Of a stretch of 10,606 nucleotides of DNA, positions 1 to 6,970 are shown in pieces. Within the stretch, counting starts at the first letter, position 1. Every line of letters begins with the position of its first letter. This DNA comes from Spirochaetota bacterium. Its GTDB lineage: Bacteria > Spirochaetota > Leptospiria > Turneriellales > Turneriellaceae. The notes under the pieces were generated by a model, which made no database searches, was not told the DNA's origin, and was given only the letters and a program-made list of their open reading frames with translations. Location: contig CAUJII010000052.1 of the NCBI GenBank assembly GCA_963205035.1, forward strand, positions 1-10,606, given 5' to 3'. A program made the translations under genes and the position numbers.

Positions 1-1
1 A

Positions 2-1339
2 ATCGAGGCGTTTCCCACCAAACTTTGGTGGGGAGCCTTTAGCGTCTCTGCACTTCTTGCGGCGATGGGAGTTAGCGTCATTGTCTACTCCTTTTTTGTC
101 GGTTTAGGAATTTTCGCGATTAACAATCCTGTCGGATGGGGCTTTTACATTGTAAACTTCGTCTTCTGGATTGGTATCGGCCACGCAGGAACGCTCATCT
201 CAGCGATTCTTTTCTTGTTTAGACAAAAATGGCGTACGTCGATTAACCGTGCGGCTGAAGCGATGACCATTTTTGGCGTTATCGTTGCGGCAATTTTTCC
301 GCTGATCCACGTGGGTCGCCCATGGTTCATTTACTGGGCATTCCCCTACCCTAACGAACGCGGGCCAGTCTGGGCAAACTTCCGCTCTCCGCTCCTTTGG
401 GATATGTTTGCGGTTTCTACATACTTCTCGGTATCGCTCATGTTTTGGTATATGGGTCTGGTGCCCGACTTCGCAACGCTGCGCGACCGTTTCGAGCGCT
501 ACAAGGCAACGAGTAAAATTGGACAATTTCTTCTGAACATCAAAGCGCTTGTTTACCGTGTCTTAGCTGTCGGCTGGGTCGGTTCTGCAAAAACTTGGGT
601 ACACTATGAAAAAATGGTCATGCTCTTGTCAGCCTTGGCGACCCCCTTGGTTCTCTCGGTCCACACCATCGTTTCGATGGACTTTGCGACATCGGTGATC
701 CCCGGTTGGCACGCGACAATTTTCCCACCTTACTTCGTCGCAGGGGCCATTTTTTCCGGATTTGCGATGGTGCTTACACTGATGATTATCACTCGTGAAG
801 TTTTTAAGCTCAAAGAGTATGTCACCCTCAAGCACTTAGAAAACATGGGTATCGTTATCTTAGTAACCGGCTACATTGTATCATTTGCTTATGTTGTTGA
901 ATACGTCACGGCCGCTTATTCAGCCAATGAGTTTGAGCAATACCACTTCATCAACCGTATTTCAGGCCCGATGGCGTGGACTTACTGGCTCGGAATGGTT
1001 TTCTGCAACATGATTACACCCAACATCATTTGGTTTAAGAAGATGCGCACCAACGTAAAAGTACTCTTTGCCGTTTCGATCATTGTCAATATTGGCATGT
1101 GGTTCGAGCGCTTCATCATCTTTGTTGTCTCACTACATCGCGATTACTTACCGTCGAGCTGGGATACTTACAGCCCCACCTGGGCGGACTATGCGGTGCT
1201 CGTCGGCAGCTTTGGGATTTTCTTTACTCTGTTCCTAATGTTCATCCGCACGATCCCTGTCATTGCGTTGGCCGAGGTCAAAGCAGATGAAACAAACGCA
1301 GATTTAGCACACGACAATAAAGCGGCGGGGAGCCACTAA
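2..1339 (+). CDS. actC: ActC, NrfD-like quinol-oxidising membrane subunit of alternative complex III (5' end outside window)
   Basis: ActC is a polytopic inner-membrane subunit of alternative complex III, which oxidises (mena)quinol and passes electrons towards cytochrome c or a terminal oxidase. The reading frame is open to the left edge, so the ATG at 65 is internal and 445 codons are visible. The whole protein is made of hydrophobic helices, as expected for the roughly ten-helix NrfD/PsrC fold. Family-typical stretches include GIGHAGTLISAILF near residues 58-71 and FRSPLLWDMFAVSTYF near 120-135. The His and Asp in these are good candidates for quinol-site residues (inference). The tail after the last helix is short and hydrophilic. 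actD follows after 10 nt. An NrfD subunit of another molybdopterin enzyme is possible in isolation, but the DUF3341, cytochrome c and ActF neighbours settle the assignment. Confidence 0.93.
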   Translation: MEAFPTKLWWGAFSVSALLAAMGVSVIVYSFFVGLGIFAINNPVGWGFYIVNFVFWIGIGHAGTLISAILFLFRQKWRTSINRAAEAMTIFGVIVAAIFPLIHVGRPWFIYWAFPYPNERGPVWANFRSPLLWDMFAVSTYFSVSLMFWYMGLVPDFATLRDRFERYKATSKIGQFLLNIKALVYRVLAVGWVGSAKTWVHYEKMVMLLSALATPLVLSVHTIVSMDFATSVIPGWHATIFPPYFVAGAIFSGFAMVLTLMIITREVFKLKEYVTLKHLENMGIVILVTGYIVSFAYVVEYVTAAYSANEFEQYHFINRISGPMAWTYWLGMVFCNMITPNIIWFKKMRTNVKVLFAVSIIVNIGMWFERFIIFVVSLHRDYLPSSWDTYSPTWADYAVLVGSFGIFFTLFLMFIRTIPVIALAEVKADETNADLAHDNKAAGSH

Positions 1340-1349
1340 GAGAGGGAAT

Positions 1350-1925
1350 ATGTTATCCATAGCAGAAATCAAACGCGGCTTCTTCACTTACGAAGAAGTC
1401 ACTGGCGGGTTTATCGCATCGTTCAAATCGGCGGCCGACCTCTTGAAGGCGGCTAAAAAAACAAAAGAAGCGAATGTCAAGAATTTTGATTGCTTCACAC
1501 CCTGCCCTATTCACGGGTTGGATACGACGATGGGAATCCATAGATCGTGGATTCCTGTACTGACTTTCCTGGGCGGAATAACTGGAGCTCTTTTGGGGCT
1601 CGGATACATCTATTATATCGATGTGATTAACTGGTCGATTATCTATGGCGGCAAACCATTCTTCGCATTGCCTGCCTATATCCCCATTCTCTTTGAACTC
1701 ACAATTTACTTTGCCTCGGTGTTTACTGTGGCGGCAGTTTTTGTGTTCGGAAAGCTCGGCCGAATCGGCCGCAAGCCGCCGATCAAAGGAGTCACATCCG
1801 ATGTCTTCGCAATCTGGCTGGGCGACAAGAATTTGTCAAAGGCAGATGTTGAGCGAATTCTAAGCGGTCTCAATCCACAAATAGAAGTCGTTGCGAACAA
1901 TGAGGCACAAGGAGCCCAAGCATGA
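1350..1925 (+). CDS. actD: ActD, DUF3341 membrane subunit of alternative complex III
   Basis: This 191-residue protein is the ActD subunit, which helps hold the peripheral ActA/B/E part to the membrane core in known ACIII structures. The N-terminal soluble part contains the family signature FTPCPIHGLD at about residues 49-58 (usually close to FTPFPIHGMD). It is followed by two transmembrane helices at about 67-90 and 108-135, and then a basic loop and soluble tail. The GGKPFFALP stretch between the helices is also typical. The start is the ATG with a purine-rich AGAGGG just upstream. It lies 10 nt after actC, and its stop overlaps the actE start (ATGA), which indicates translational coupling within one operon. 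The Cys within the PIHG signature (residue 52) is a minor variation. Confidence 0.93.
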   Translation: MLSIAEIKRGFFTYEEVTGGFIASFKSAADLLKAAKKTKEANVKNFDCFTPCPIHGLDTTMGIHRSWIPVLTFLGGITGALLGLGYIYYIDVINWSIIYGGKPFFALPAYIPILFELTIYFASVFTVAAVFVFGKLGRIGRKPPIKGVTSDVFAIWLGDKNLSKADVERILSGLNPQIEVVANNEAQGAQA

Positions 1926-2449
1926 AAAAAGTCGTCGTTGTTTTTTTAATAGCGCTCATTGCAACAGGATGCGCCGATTGGAGACGTCACTACCACTACT
2001 TCTTAGATATGCAGTTTTCTCCGGGTGGAGATACGGCAAAGGTTGATACTGTCGGCAATCGGAGCTACGACATGCACGAGCCCGATGGAACAGTTCCTTT
2101 CCACGGAACGCCTGCATATCCCTATAAGAAAGACATCGATGTCGAAAAGGCGACGCGTGAGTTAAAGGCGCCAGCAAGTTTCGACTTGAAGAAAGGTGAA
2201 GTGCAATATAACATCTACTGCGAACCGTGCCACGGCTTGAAAGGCCATGCGGAAGGCCCAGTACAGAAAAAATTTGTCAGCGTGCGTAAGTTGACAGACG
2301 AGCGCGCAGATACTTTCCCTTTAACCAAGATCTACCATATCATTACAGCGGGCCAAGGGGCCATGGGCTCTTACGCTCCTCAAGTGCAAGAGACGAACCG
2401 CTGGAATATAGCCGCATACGTTAAGAACGTTCTGCAGAAAAAAAAGTGA
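1922..2449 (+). CDS. actE: ActE, monoheme cytochrome c lipoprotein subunit of alternative complex III
   Basis: ActE is the periplasm-facing cytochrome c subunit that relays electrons out of ACIII. The 175-residue precursor begins with a basic, hydrophobic signal sequence ending in IATGC, a lipobox that places the lipid-modified cysteine at residue 17. A single c-type heme site, CEPCH, lies at 100-104. Met148 in GQGAMGSYA is the likely distal axial ligand, and the C-terminal helix NRWNIAAYVKNVLQ is typical of class I cytochromes c. The start ATG overlaps the actD stop by 4 nt and has a strong Shine-Dalgarno AAGGAG at 1909-1914 with 7 nt spacing. The residue at position -3 of the lipobox is Ala rather than Leu, a relaxed form known in spirochaetes, so lipidation is likely but not certain. 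Confidence 0.93.
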   Translation: MKKVVVVFLIALIATGCADWRRHYHYFLDMQFSPGGDTAKVDTVGNRSYDMHEPDGTVPFHGTPAYPYKKDIDVEKATRELKAPASFDLKKGEVQYNIYCEPCHGLKGHAEGPVQKKFVSVRKLTDERADTFPLTKIYHIITAGQGAMGSYAPQVQETNRWNIAAYVKNVLQKKK

Positions 2450-2456
2450 GTGCCAC

Positions 2457-2460
2457 GGAG
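2457..2460 (+). promoter_or_regulatory. Shine-Dalgarno site that sets the actF start
   Basis: GGAG lies 6 nt upstream of the ATG at 2467. A GTG seven codons earlier (2446) overlaps the actE stop and is in frame, but it is preceded only by an A-rich run. The ATG is therefore the better start. Confidence 0.6.
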
Positions 2461-2466
2461 AAAACT

Positions 2467-3666
2467 ATGAAATTTGCATTACCTGAAAAATATTACAAAA
2501 TCCTCTGGGGCATGGTCGGTATTGGCGTTATCGCATTTGCGGTAGGTTTTATACTGGACGCAAACCGTACTTGGCTTGCGCTCTTGAGCACCGGCTACTT
2601 TGTCCTTTCGATTGCGTTGGTAGGCTTTGCTTTTGCGACAATTCAATTCATTTCGGGCGCAAAATGGTGGATCGTTCTAAGACGTATTCCTGAAACATTT
2701 GCAGCGCCTCTTTGGATTGCCGGGGTTTTGATCACGATTGTCGCTGTCGCTGCGGCATTCCACTTCAACCATATCTACGAATGGGTAGACCACAATATCG
2801 TTGCGAACGATAAAATCCTCCAGCAGAAGACGGGATATCTGAATATGCCTTTCTTTTTGGTCCGCTTAGTTTTTTACTTCGCGGTATGGATTATTTTAGC
2901 CAAGCTTATCCGTAAGACTTCAAATGCGCAAGATGTGGCAAAAGACAAAGAAACCAAGACTAAGCTTATTAAATACTCCGCGATTTACACAATCTTCTTC
3001 GGCTATTCGTTCATGCTCAGCTCGATTGATTTTCTCATGTCTCTGCAGCCGCATTGGTACACCACCATGTTCCCCGTGTACATGTTTGCCAACGGATGGT
3101 TTGGTGCAATCGCTGCGATGATTATTATCTTGGTTCTCGTTCAAAAACAGGGCGGCCTCAAAGATGTCAACACCGAGCACCTCCATGACTTGGGCAAATG
3201 GCTCCTGATGGCGACTGTTTTCTGGGCATACATTGCGTATTGCATGCACATGCTCGCTTGGTACGCCAACCTTCCAGAAGAGACATACCTTCTCGAGTTA
3301 CGCTTGAAAGGAATTTGGAAGCTTTACACAATCATCTTATGGACACTCCATTTCGTGATTCCGTTCTTAATTCTGCTCTCATCGGATATTAAGAGAAGAC
3401 CTGCGCGGCTCAGCAAAGTTGCGTGGTTCTGTCTTTTTGTAACGTTCATGGACATTATCTGGGTCGTTTACGGCTCAGCCTTGGCGCACAAAGGCCAGGA
3501 AAACCTTGTCAATAGCTTCCCCGTGGGGCCATTAGAAATCGGTGCGTTCTTCGGTGCAGTCGGCGCCTTTGGCATTGTCTTCTTTAAGAGCTTTGCTAAA
3601 GTCAACGAAGCCCCGACGGGAGACATCCACTACGAGGAGTCACGCCACTTCCACCAAACGTATTGA
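2467..3666 (+). CDS. actF: ActF, polytopic membrane subunit of alternative complex III
   Basis: ActF is the second large membrane subunit of ACIII. It resembles ActC in fold but is thought to stabilise the complex or contribute to proton movement rather than bind quinol. The 399-residue protein is almost entirely membrane helices, about ten in number. Family-typical stretches are SSIDFLMSLQPHWY at about 185-198 and TVFWAYIAYCMHMLAWYANL at about 250-269, followed by PEET and a C-terminal hydrophilic tail rich in His and Glu. I chose the ATG at 2467 because of the well-spaced GGAG; a GTG start at 2446 overlapping the actE stop would add seven residues. This is the last act gene in the window. 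A long inverted repeat follows 7 nt after its stop, consistent with the end of the operon. Confidence 0.92.
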   Translation: MKFALPEKYYKILWGMVGIGVIAFAVGFILDANRTWLALLSTGYFVLSIALVGFAFATIQFISGAKWWIVLRRIPETFAAPLWIAGVLITIVAVAAAFHFNHIYEWVDHNIVANDKILQQKTGYLNMPFFLVRLVFYFAVWIILAKLIRKTSNAQDVAKDKETKTKLIKYSAIYTIFFGYSFMLSSIDFLMSLQPHWYTTMFPVYMFANGWFGAIAAMIIILVLVQKQGGLKDVNTEHLHDLGKWLLMATVFWAYIAYCMHMLAWYANLPEETYLLELRLKGIWKLYTIILWTLHFVIPFLILLSSDIKRRPARLSKVAWFCLFVTFMDIIWVVYGSALAHKGQENLVNSFPVGPLEIGAFFGAVGAFGIVFFKSFAKVNEAPTGDIHYEESRHFHQTY

Positions 3667-3673
3667 GCGGATC

Positions 3674-3708
3674 CAACGATTCGTTGAGTTAAACTCAACG
3701 AATCGTTG
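3674..3708. terminator. Perfect 17-nt inverted repeat after actF, possible act operon terminator
   Basis: The arms at 3674-3690 and 3692-3708 are perfect reverse complements. A realistic fold is a 15-bp stem closed by a 5-nt loop. It starts 7 nt after the actF stop, where a terminator is expected. There is no T-run after the stem on the plus strand and no clear A-run before it, so it does not look like a standard intrinsic terminator. Each arm is itself an interrupted palindrome (CAACGA-T-TCGTTG and its complement), so two small hairpins could form in place of the long one. A role in 3'-end protection of the act mRNA, or as a protein-binding site, is also possible. Confidence 0.55.
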
Positions 3709-3713
3709 TCACG

Positions 3714-3741
3714 TTGTCTAATTCTCATCTCATGGTATAGA
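3714..3741 (+). promoter_or_regulatory. Candidate sigma-70-type promoter for tRNA-Gly and ribE
   Basis: TTGTCT (3714-3719) and TATAGA (3736-3741) are separated by 16 nt, with four of six bases matching consensus in each box. The expected transcription start falls around 3748, next to the first base of the tRNA. The -35 box sits in the second copy of a short direct repeat (CGTTGTC at 3704-3710 and 3712-3718). The match is modest and no experimental signal is visible. Confidence 0.35.
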
Positions 3742-3748
3742 TTATCTT

Positions 3749-3819
3749 GCGGGCATGGTGTAACGGTAGCACAAAAGCCTTCCAAGCTTTTAGCGAGGGT
3801 TCGAGTCCCTTTGCCCGCT
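3749..3819 (+). tRNA. tRNA-Gly (anticodon TCC)
   Basis: The sequence folds into a complete cloverleaf. The acceptor stem is GCGGGCA paired with TGCCCGC (3749-3755 with 3812-3818). A short D arm contains GGTAG. The anticodon stem is AAAGC/GCTTT, with loop CTTCCAA carrying TCC at 3781-3783. There is a 4-nt variable loop, and a T arm with loop TTCGAGT closed by five pairs, one of them G-T. The discriminator base is T3819. The 3' CCA is not encoded. A TCC anticodon reads GGA and, by wobble, GGG glycine codons. The next gene, ribE, begins only 7 nt after the tRNA on the same strand. Confidence 0.97.
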
Positions 3820-3826
3820 CAAGTCA

Positions 3827-4414
3827 ATGTTCACAGGTCTAATCGAAGAAATCGGCCGCGTTGAATCTATAGAAATTCTGCCCAACGGCAGACGTTTTCG
3901 CATTCAATGCAAAAAGATTCTGGCCGATATTGAGCGCGGCGACAGTATCGCCGTGAGCGGCGCGTGCCAAACAGTCGAAACATTCGATAGTCTGGGTTTT
4001 ACCTTCTTTTCGATTCCCGAGACTCTATCGGTCACCAACTTCGAGGGTTTTGAAGTGGGCAGCCGTGTGAATCTCGAACGTGCAATGCGCTTAGGTGACA
4101 GGTTGGGTGGCCACATTGTCCAAGGCCATGTCGAAGGGGTGGCGCTTGTCCACCGAATCGAGCGCGGCACGAAGCACGACATCATTTTATCATACGCCTC
4201 GCCTTACATTCTCCCCAAAGGCTCGGTCACGCTCAATGGGATTAGTCTCACAGTGATGGAAGTTTTACCTCAAGATAAATTCCGCGTTCAGATTATTCCA
4301 GAGACTATAGACAGAACCGACATCGGCGATTGGCGCGAAGGCGGAAAAATCAATGTCGAGGTGGATTACATTATTAAATCCCTCGACCTTGTCAGACGCC
4401 ATCAAGCCTTGTAA
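3827..4414 (+). CDS. ribE: Riboflavin synthase, alpha subunit
   Basis: The enzyme dismutates two 6,7-dimethyl-8-ribityllumazine molecules into riboflavin and a pyrimidinedione, the last step of riboflavin synthesis in the cytoplasm. The 195-residue length is normal for the family. Two lumazine-binding repeats are visible, each starting with the fold seen in MFTGLIEEIGRV (residues 1-12) and GGHIVQGHVEG (94-104). Cys47 in SGACQTVE sits at the position of the family's conserved cysteine. NGISLTV (137-143) is the second-repeat counterpart. No Shine-Dalgarno is seen, because the tRNA ends 7 nt before the ATG. The 3' end overlaps the convergent smr-like gene by 13 nt. Other rib genes are not in the window. 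The symbol ribE follows E. coli-style usage (ribC in some schemes). Confidence 0.95.
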   Translation: MFTGLIEEIGRVESIEILPNGRRFRIQCKKILADIERGDSIAVSGACQTVETFDSLGFTFFSIPETLSVTNFEGFEVGSRVNLERAMRLGDRLGGHIVQGHVEGVALVHRIERGTKHDIILSYASPYILPKGSVTLNGISLTVMEVLPQDKFRVQIIPETIDRTDIGDWREGGKINVEVDYIIKSLDLVRRHQAL

Positions 4415-4677
4415 CGCGCAAGAATACTTGGGTCAGGACTTAAGAGCTTAAGCCGCACCGAGCCAGGGTTTGTGTGGAACGATGTATCCAGTTCGACGTA
4501 ATCGAGTTTATGGACTTCGGCTTCTACCATGCGCCGCAAAATATATTCGCCAATCCCATGGATGACTTCGACTTCCTTTTCACCGGCGATAAAATGGTGT
4601 TCGATCTCACGTAAGAGTTTTTGGCGCGCGTCGTCGAAACGCATTCGGCGGATGTAGATTTGAGCAATCGATGGCAT
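4402..4677 (-). CDS. Small Smr-domain protein, degenerate
   Basis: This 91-residue protein resembles a stand-alone Smr domain, a fold related to the MutS2 C-terminal nuclease domain. The support is the heptad-like helix DDARQKLLREIEHHFIAGEK (15-34), the strand-loop motif VEVIHGIGEYILRRMVEAEV (36-55; canonical HGxG at 40-43), and the closing FHTNPGSVRLKL segment. The usual first motif, LDLHG, should fall near residues 8-12 but reads YIRRM, so the Asp and His of that site are absent. Nuclease activity is therefore doubtful and a nucleic-acid-binding role is more likely (inference). The ATG overlaps the dprA stop as TGATG, implying translation coupled to dprA. The 3' end overlaps ribE by 13 nt tail-to-tail. 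Confidence 0.8.
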   Translation of the reverse strand: MPSIAQIYIRRMRFDDARQKLLREIEHHFIAGEKEVEVIHGIGEYILRRMVEAEVHKLDYVELDTSFHTNPGSVRLKLLSPDPSILARYKA

Positions 4678-5516
4678 CAGCGTGGGTTATGAAGAAAGCC
4701 TAAATCTTGAGCTCCGTCGGCAAGCAACTTTTCGCCGCCTGCGTTAATTGCTTCGCTCTCCTGCAAATAATGGACTGCGGCGACGTCTCGCCCCCCATCG
4801 AGCGCGTGGTTAGCCGTGATCAGGGCTCCACTGCGGTGGCCTGCCTGCGTGACGACGGTCAGCATGGAAAATCCGGCGATAATGCGGTTGCGCTTCACGA
4901 ATTGAAATCGCTGCGGCTTTTCATGCGGCGCATACTCGCTCACCAAGAGCAGTCTATCGCTTGTTTGCGCCTCTGCATAAAGGTCGCGGTTCACAAGAGG
5001 ATACGCATGGTCTGCGCCGTTAGGAAGCACTGCGCAGGTTGCTCCCCCGCACGAAAGCGCAGTGTGATGCGCGATTGCATCGACGCCACGCGCAATACCC
5101 GAGACGATCATTTTACCTTGTGCGACAAAATGGCGCGTTATACTTTCTGTTGCAAGCCGCGCATCTGCCGTGGGTTCGCGTGTGCCCACAATCGACACAG
5201 CATCATTCGCAAGCAGTCGGCGGTTGCCTCGCAAGAAGAGAACGAGCGGAGCGTCTGAAATTTCCTTGAGGAGTTTCGGATAATCGGGATCGAACCAAAA
5301 AAGAATCTCGCGGCTGTCGTATTTCTCAAGCATCGTCTCCGCATCTTTTTTGTGTTTCAAAAAGTTTTTGTGCGCGTAAATTGACGCAACACGTTCAAAG
5401 TTTTCAAGCTTCTTAAACGCAGAGCTTATTCTTTCATTCCACGTTTGGTGCGCTAAATGTAAAACCAAGAGAGCCAAAGCCTCGCTCCGGGATTCTGGTG
5501 TCCCACTGAGAAACAT
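4677..5516 (-). CDS. dprA: DprA/Smf DNA-processing protein, short form
   Basis: DprA binds incoming single-stranded DNA and loads RecA during natural transformation; it is also widespread in bacteria not known to be competent. The Rossmann-like core is clear. With residues counted from the ATG at 5516, it contains VSIVGTRE (107-114), SGIARGVDAIAHH (139-151), KRNRIIAGFS (208-217) and SGALITANHAL (229-239), ending in LLADGA. The protein is 279 residues and stops soon after the core, so it lacks the C-terminal winged-helix domain found in many homologues. The N-terminal helical part is short. The usual VVEA and AVPG signatures read VVTQA and AVHY. The start is uncertain: the frame runs to a TTG at 5573 (298 residues), but that would overlap the mpl start, and the ATG leaves a short spacer. 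The downstream smr-like gene overlaps by 1 nt. Confidence 0.92.
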   Translation of the reverse strand: MFLSGTPESRSEALALLVLHLAHQTWNERISSAFKKLENFERVASIYAHKNFLKHKKDAETMLEKYDSREILFWFDPDYPKLLKEISDAPLVLFLRGNRRLLANDAVSIVGTREPTADARLATESITRHFVAQGKMIVSGIARGVDAIAHHTALSCGGATCAVLPNGADHAYPLVNRDLYAEAQTSDRLLLVSEYAPHEKPQRFQFVKRNRIIAGFSMLTVVTQAGHRSGALITANHALDGGRDVAAVHYLQESEAINAGGEKLLADGAQDLGFLHNPR

Positions 5517-5572
5517 TGCCTTAGGTCCAGCTTTACGCCGCGTTTGCAAGAGTTTTTTGTGCAACAAAGACA

Positions 5573-6970
5573 ATGAGCACGAATTCTTTTTACTTTATCG
5601 GTATCGGAGGCACCGCGATGGCAGGGGCTGCGATCATGGCACAAAACATGGGTTTTGAGGTATCGGGTAGCGACGCAAACCTGTACCCTCCGATGTCGCT
5701 CGAATTGCAAAAAAACAAGATACCGTATCACGAGGGTTACGCAGCGGCAAATTTGCCTTCCGAGGCCACAACGATTGTCTTGGGGAACGCCATTTCACGC
5801 GGCAATGTCGAATTAGAAGAGGTCTTAAATCGCCGACTTGCAATTCTTTCACTCCCCGAGTTTATTGCGCGCTATGTCATCGGCTCCCGTAAGTCGCTCG
5901 TCATTGCAGGCACCCATGGCAAGACAACGACGACAGCTTTGGTCGCACACGTCTTGCGCGAGGCGGGTGTCGATGCGGGCTTCATGGTCGGTGGTGTCTG
6001 CGAAAATTTCTCGCAAAGCACCGAAGCTGGAACTGCCGACACCTTCGTCATCGAGGGAGACGAATACGACACGTCGATTTTCGACCCGCGTTCTAAGTTC
6101 TTGTCTTACAAACCGACGCATGCGATTTTGAATAATATTGAATTCGACCACGGCGACATTTTTTCGGGTCTGGATGATGTCGAGCGAGCCTTTGCGCGTC
6201 TCGTAAAAATTTTGCCTGCAAACGGCGCCTTGGTTACCAACGCCGACAATGCGCTTTGCAGGCGTTTAGCGGAAAAATCTTTCGCGCCGGTTGTCACCTT
6301 CGGGGAAAGCGCCGACGCGGATTTTCGACTCACTCGACTCGAAACCCATGCGCAAAGTATTATCCACTACCGCACAAAGGGCAGAGATGAGAAAATTGTT
6401 TCGCCACTTTTGGGCAAGCACAACGCACTCAACACGCTTGCTGCTTTAGCACTTCTCGAAACCCAAGGCATCGACTGTGCCACTTTTCAGAGAGGACTTT
6501 CGAGTTTCAAAGGCGTGAAGCGGCGCTTAGAAACGAAGCTCAACAACTCACAATACACAATCATCGAAGATTTCGCACACCACCCAACCGCCATTCAAGC
6601 GAATATTTTGACGCTCAAAGAAGTTTATCCGACGAGACGACTCGTTGTGCTCATCGAACCACGGAGCAACACTCTTGTGCGCAATATATTCCAGAGCGAG
6701 CTGACCCACGCGCTCAGTCTTGCGGATTGCGTTTTCGTTAACGCTATTTACCGCGCTGAAAAATACAAGGCCGAGGAAAGGCTCGATACCACGCTTGTTG
6801 TTCAGACATTAAATGCACAAGGCACGAGCGCGTTTCTTTTGCCGACCGATCAGAGGCGTGAGTTCGTCGTCTCAAAACTTCAAGCGCACGACGTTGTCTG
6901 TTTCATGACGAATGGTAGCTTTGGCGGATTGATAGACGAAACGGTTCAAGCGCTCCGTCTTCCCGATTAG
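5573..6970 (+). CDS. mpl: UDP-N-acetylmuramate:L-alanyl-gamma-D-glutamyl-meso-diaminopimelate ligase
   Basis: Mpl reattaches the murein tripeptide L-Ala-gamma-D-Glu-meso-DAP to UDP-MurNAc in the cytoplasm, which recycles peptidoglycan turnover products. The 465-residue length fits. Mur-ligase landmarks in order are the N-terminal UDP-binding loop FIGIGGTAMAG (8-18) with SGSDANLYPPM (31-41), the ATP P-loop GTHGKTTTT (113-121), EGDEYD (161-166), NNIEFDH (187-193), GKHN (281-284), DFAHHPTAI (333-341) and EPRSNT (362-367). DANLYPPMS, DFAHHPTAI and EPRSNT separate Mpl from MurC. A second possibility is MurC itself, which I consider unlikely. There is no good Shine-Dalgarno before the ATG. The gene is head-to-head with dprA and its stop overlaps the stop of the convergent traB-like gene. 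Confidence 0.95.
   Translation: MSTNSFYFIGIGGTAMAGAAIMAQNMGFEVSGSDANLYPPMSLELQKNKIPYHEGYAAANLPSEATTIVLGNAISRGNVELEEVLNRRLAILSLPEFIARYVIGSRKSLVIAGTHGKTTTTALVAHVLREAGVDAGFMVGGVCENFSQSTEAGTADTFVIEGDEYDTSIFDPRSKFLSYKPTHAILNNIEFDHGDIFSGLDDVERAFARLVKILPANGALVTNADNALCRRLAEKSFAPVVTFGESADADFRLTRLETHAQSIIHYRTKGRDEKIVSPLLGKHNALNTLAALALLETQGIDCATFQRGLSSFKGVKRRLETKLNNSQYTIIEDFAHHPTAIQANILTLKEVYPTRRLVVLIEPRSNTLVRNIFQSELTHALSLADCVFVNAIYRAEKYKAEERLDTTLVVQTLNAQGTSAFLLPTDQRREFVVSKLQAHDVVCFMTNGSFGGLIDETVQALRLPD

Noticed and set aside
65..67. ATG at 65 as the actC start
   Set aside because: The frame is open to the left edge with ActC-like sequence before it (for example TKLWWGAFSVSALLAAM), so the gene begins outside the window.
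4439..4452. CTTAAG-AG-CTTAAG palindromic doublet as a bidirectional terminator for ribE and smr
   Set aside because: The stem would be only six A/T-rich pairs with a 2-nt loop, it has no T-run, and it lies in the smr-like coding region.
4707..5258. Plus-strand open frame of 183 codons opposite dprA
   Set aside because: It is antisense to conserved DprA motifs and has no family signature or Shine-Dalgarno. It reflects codon bias of the real gene.
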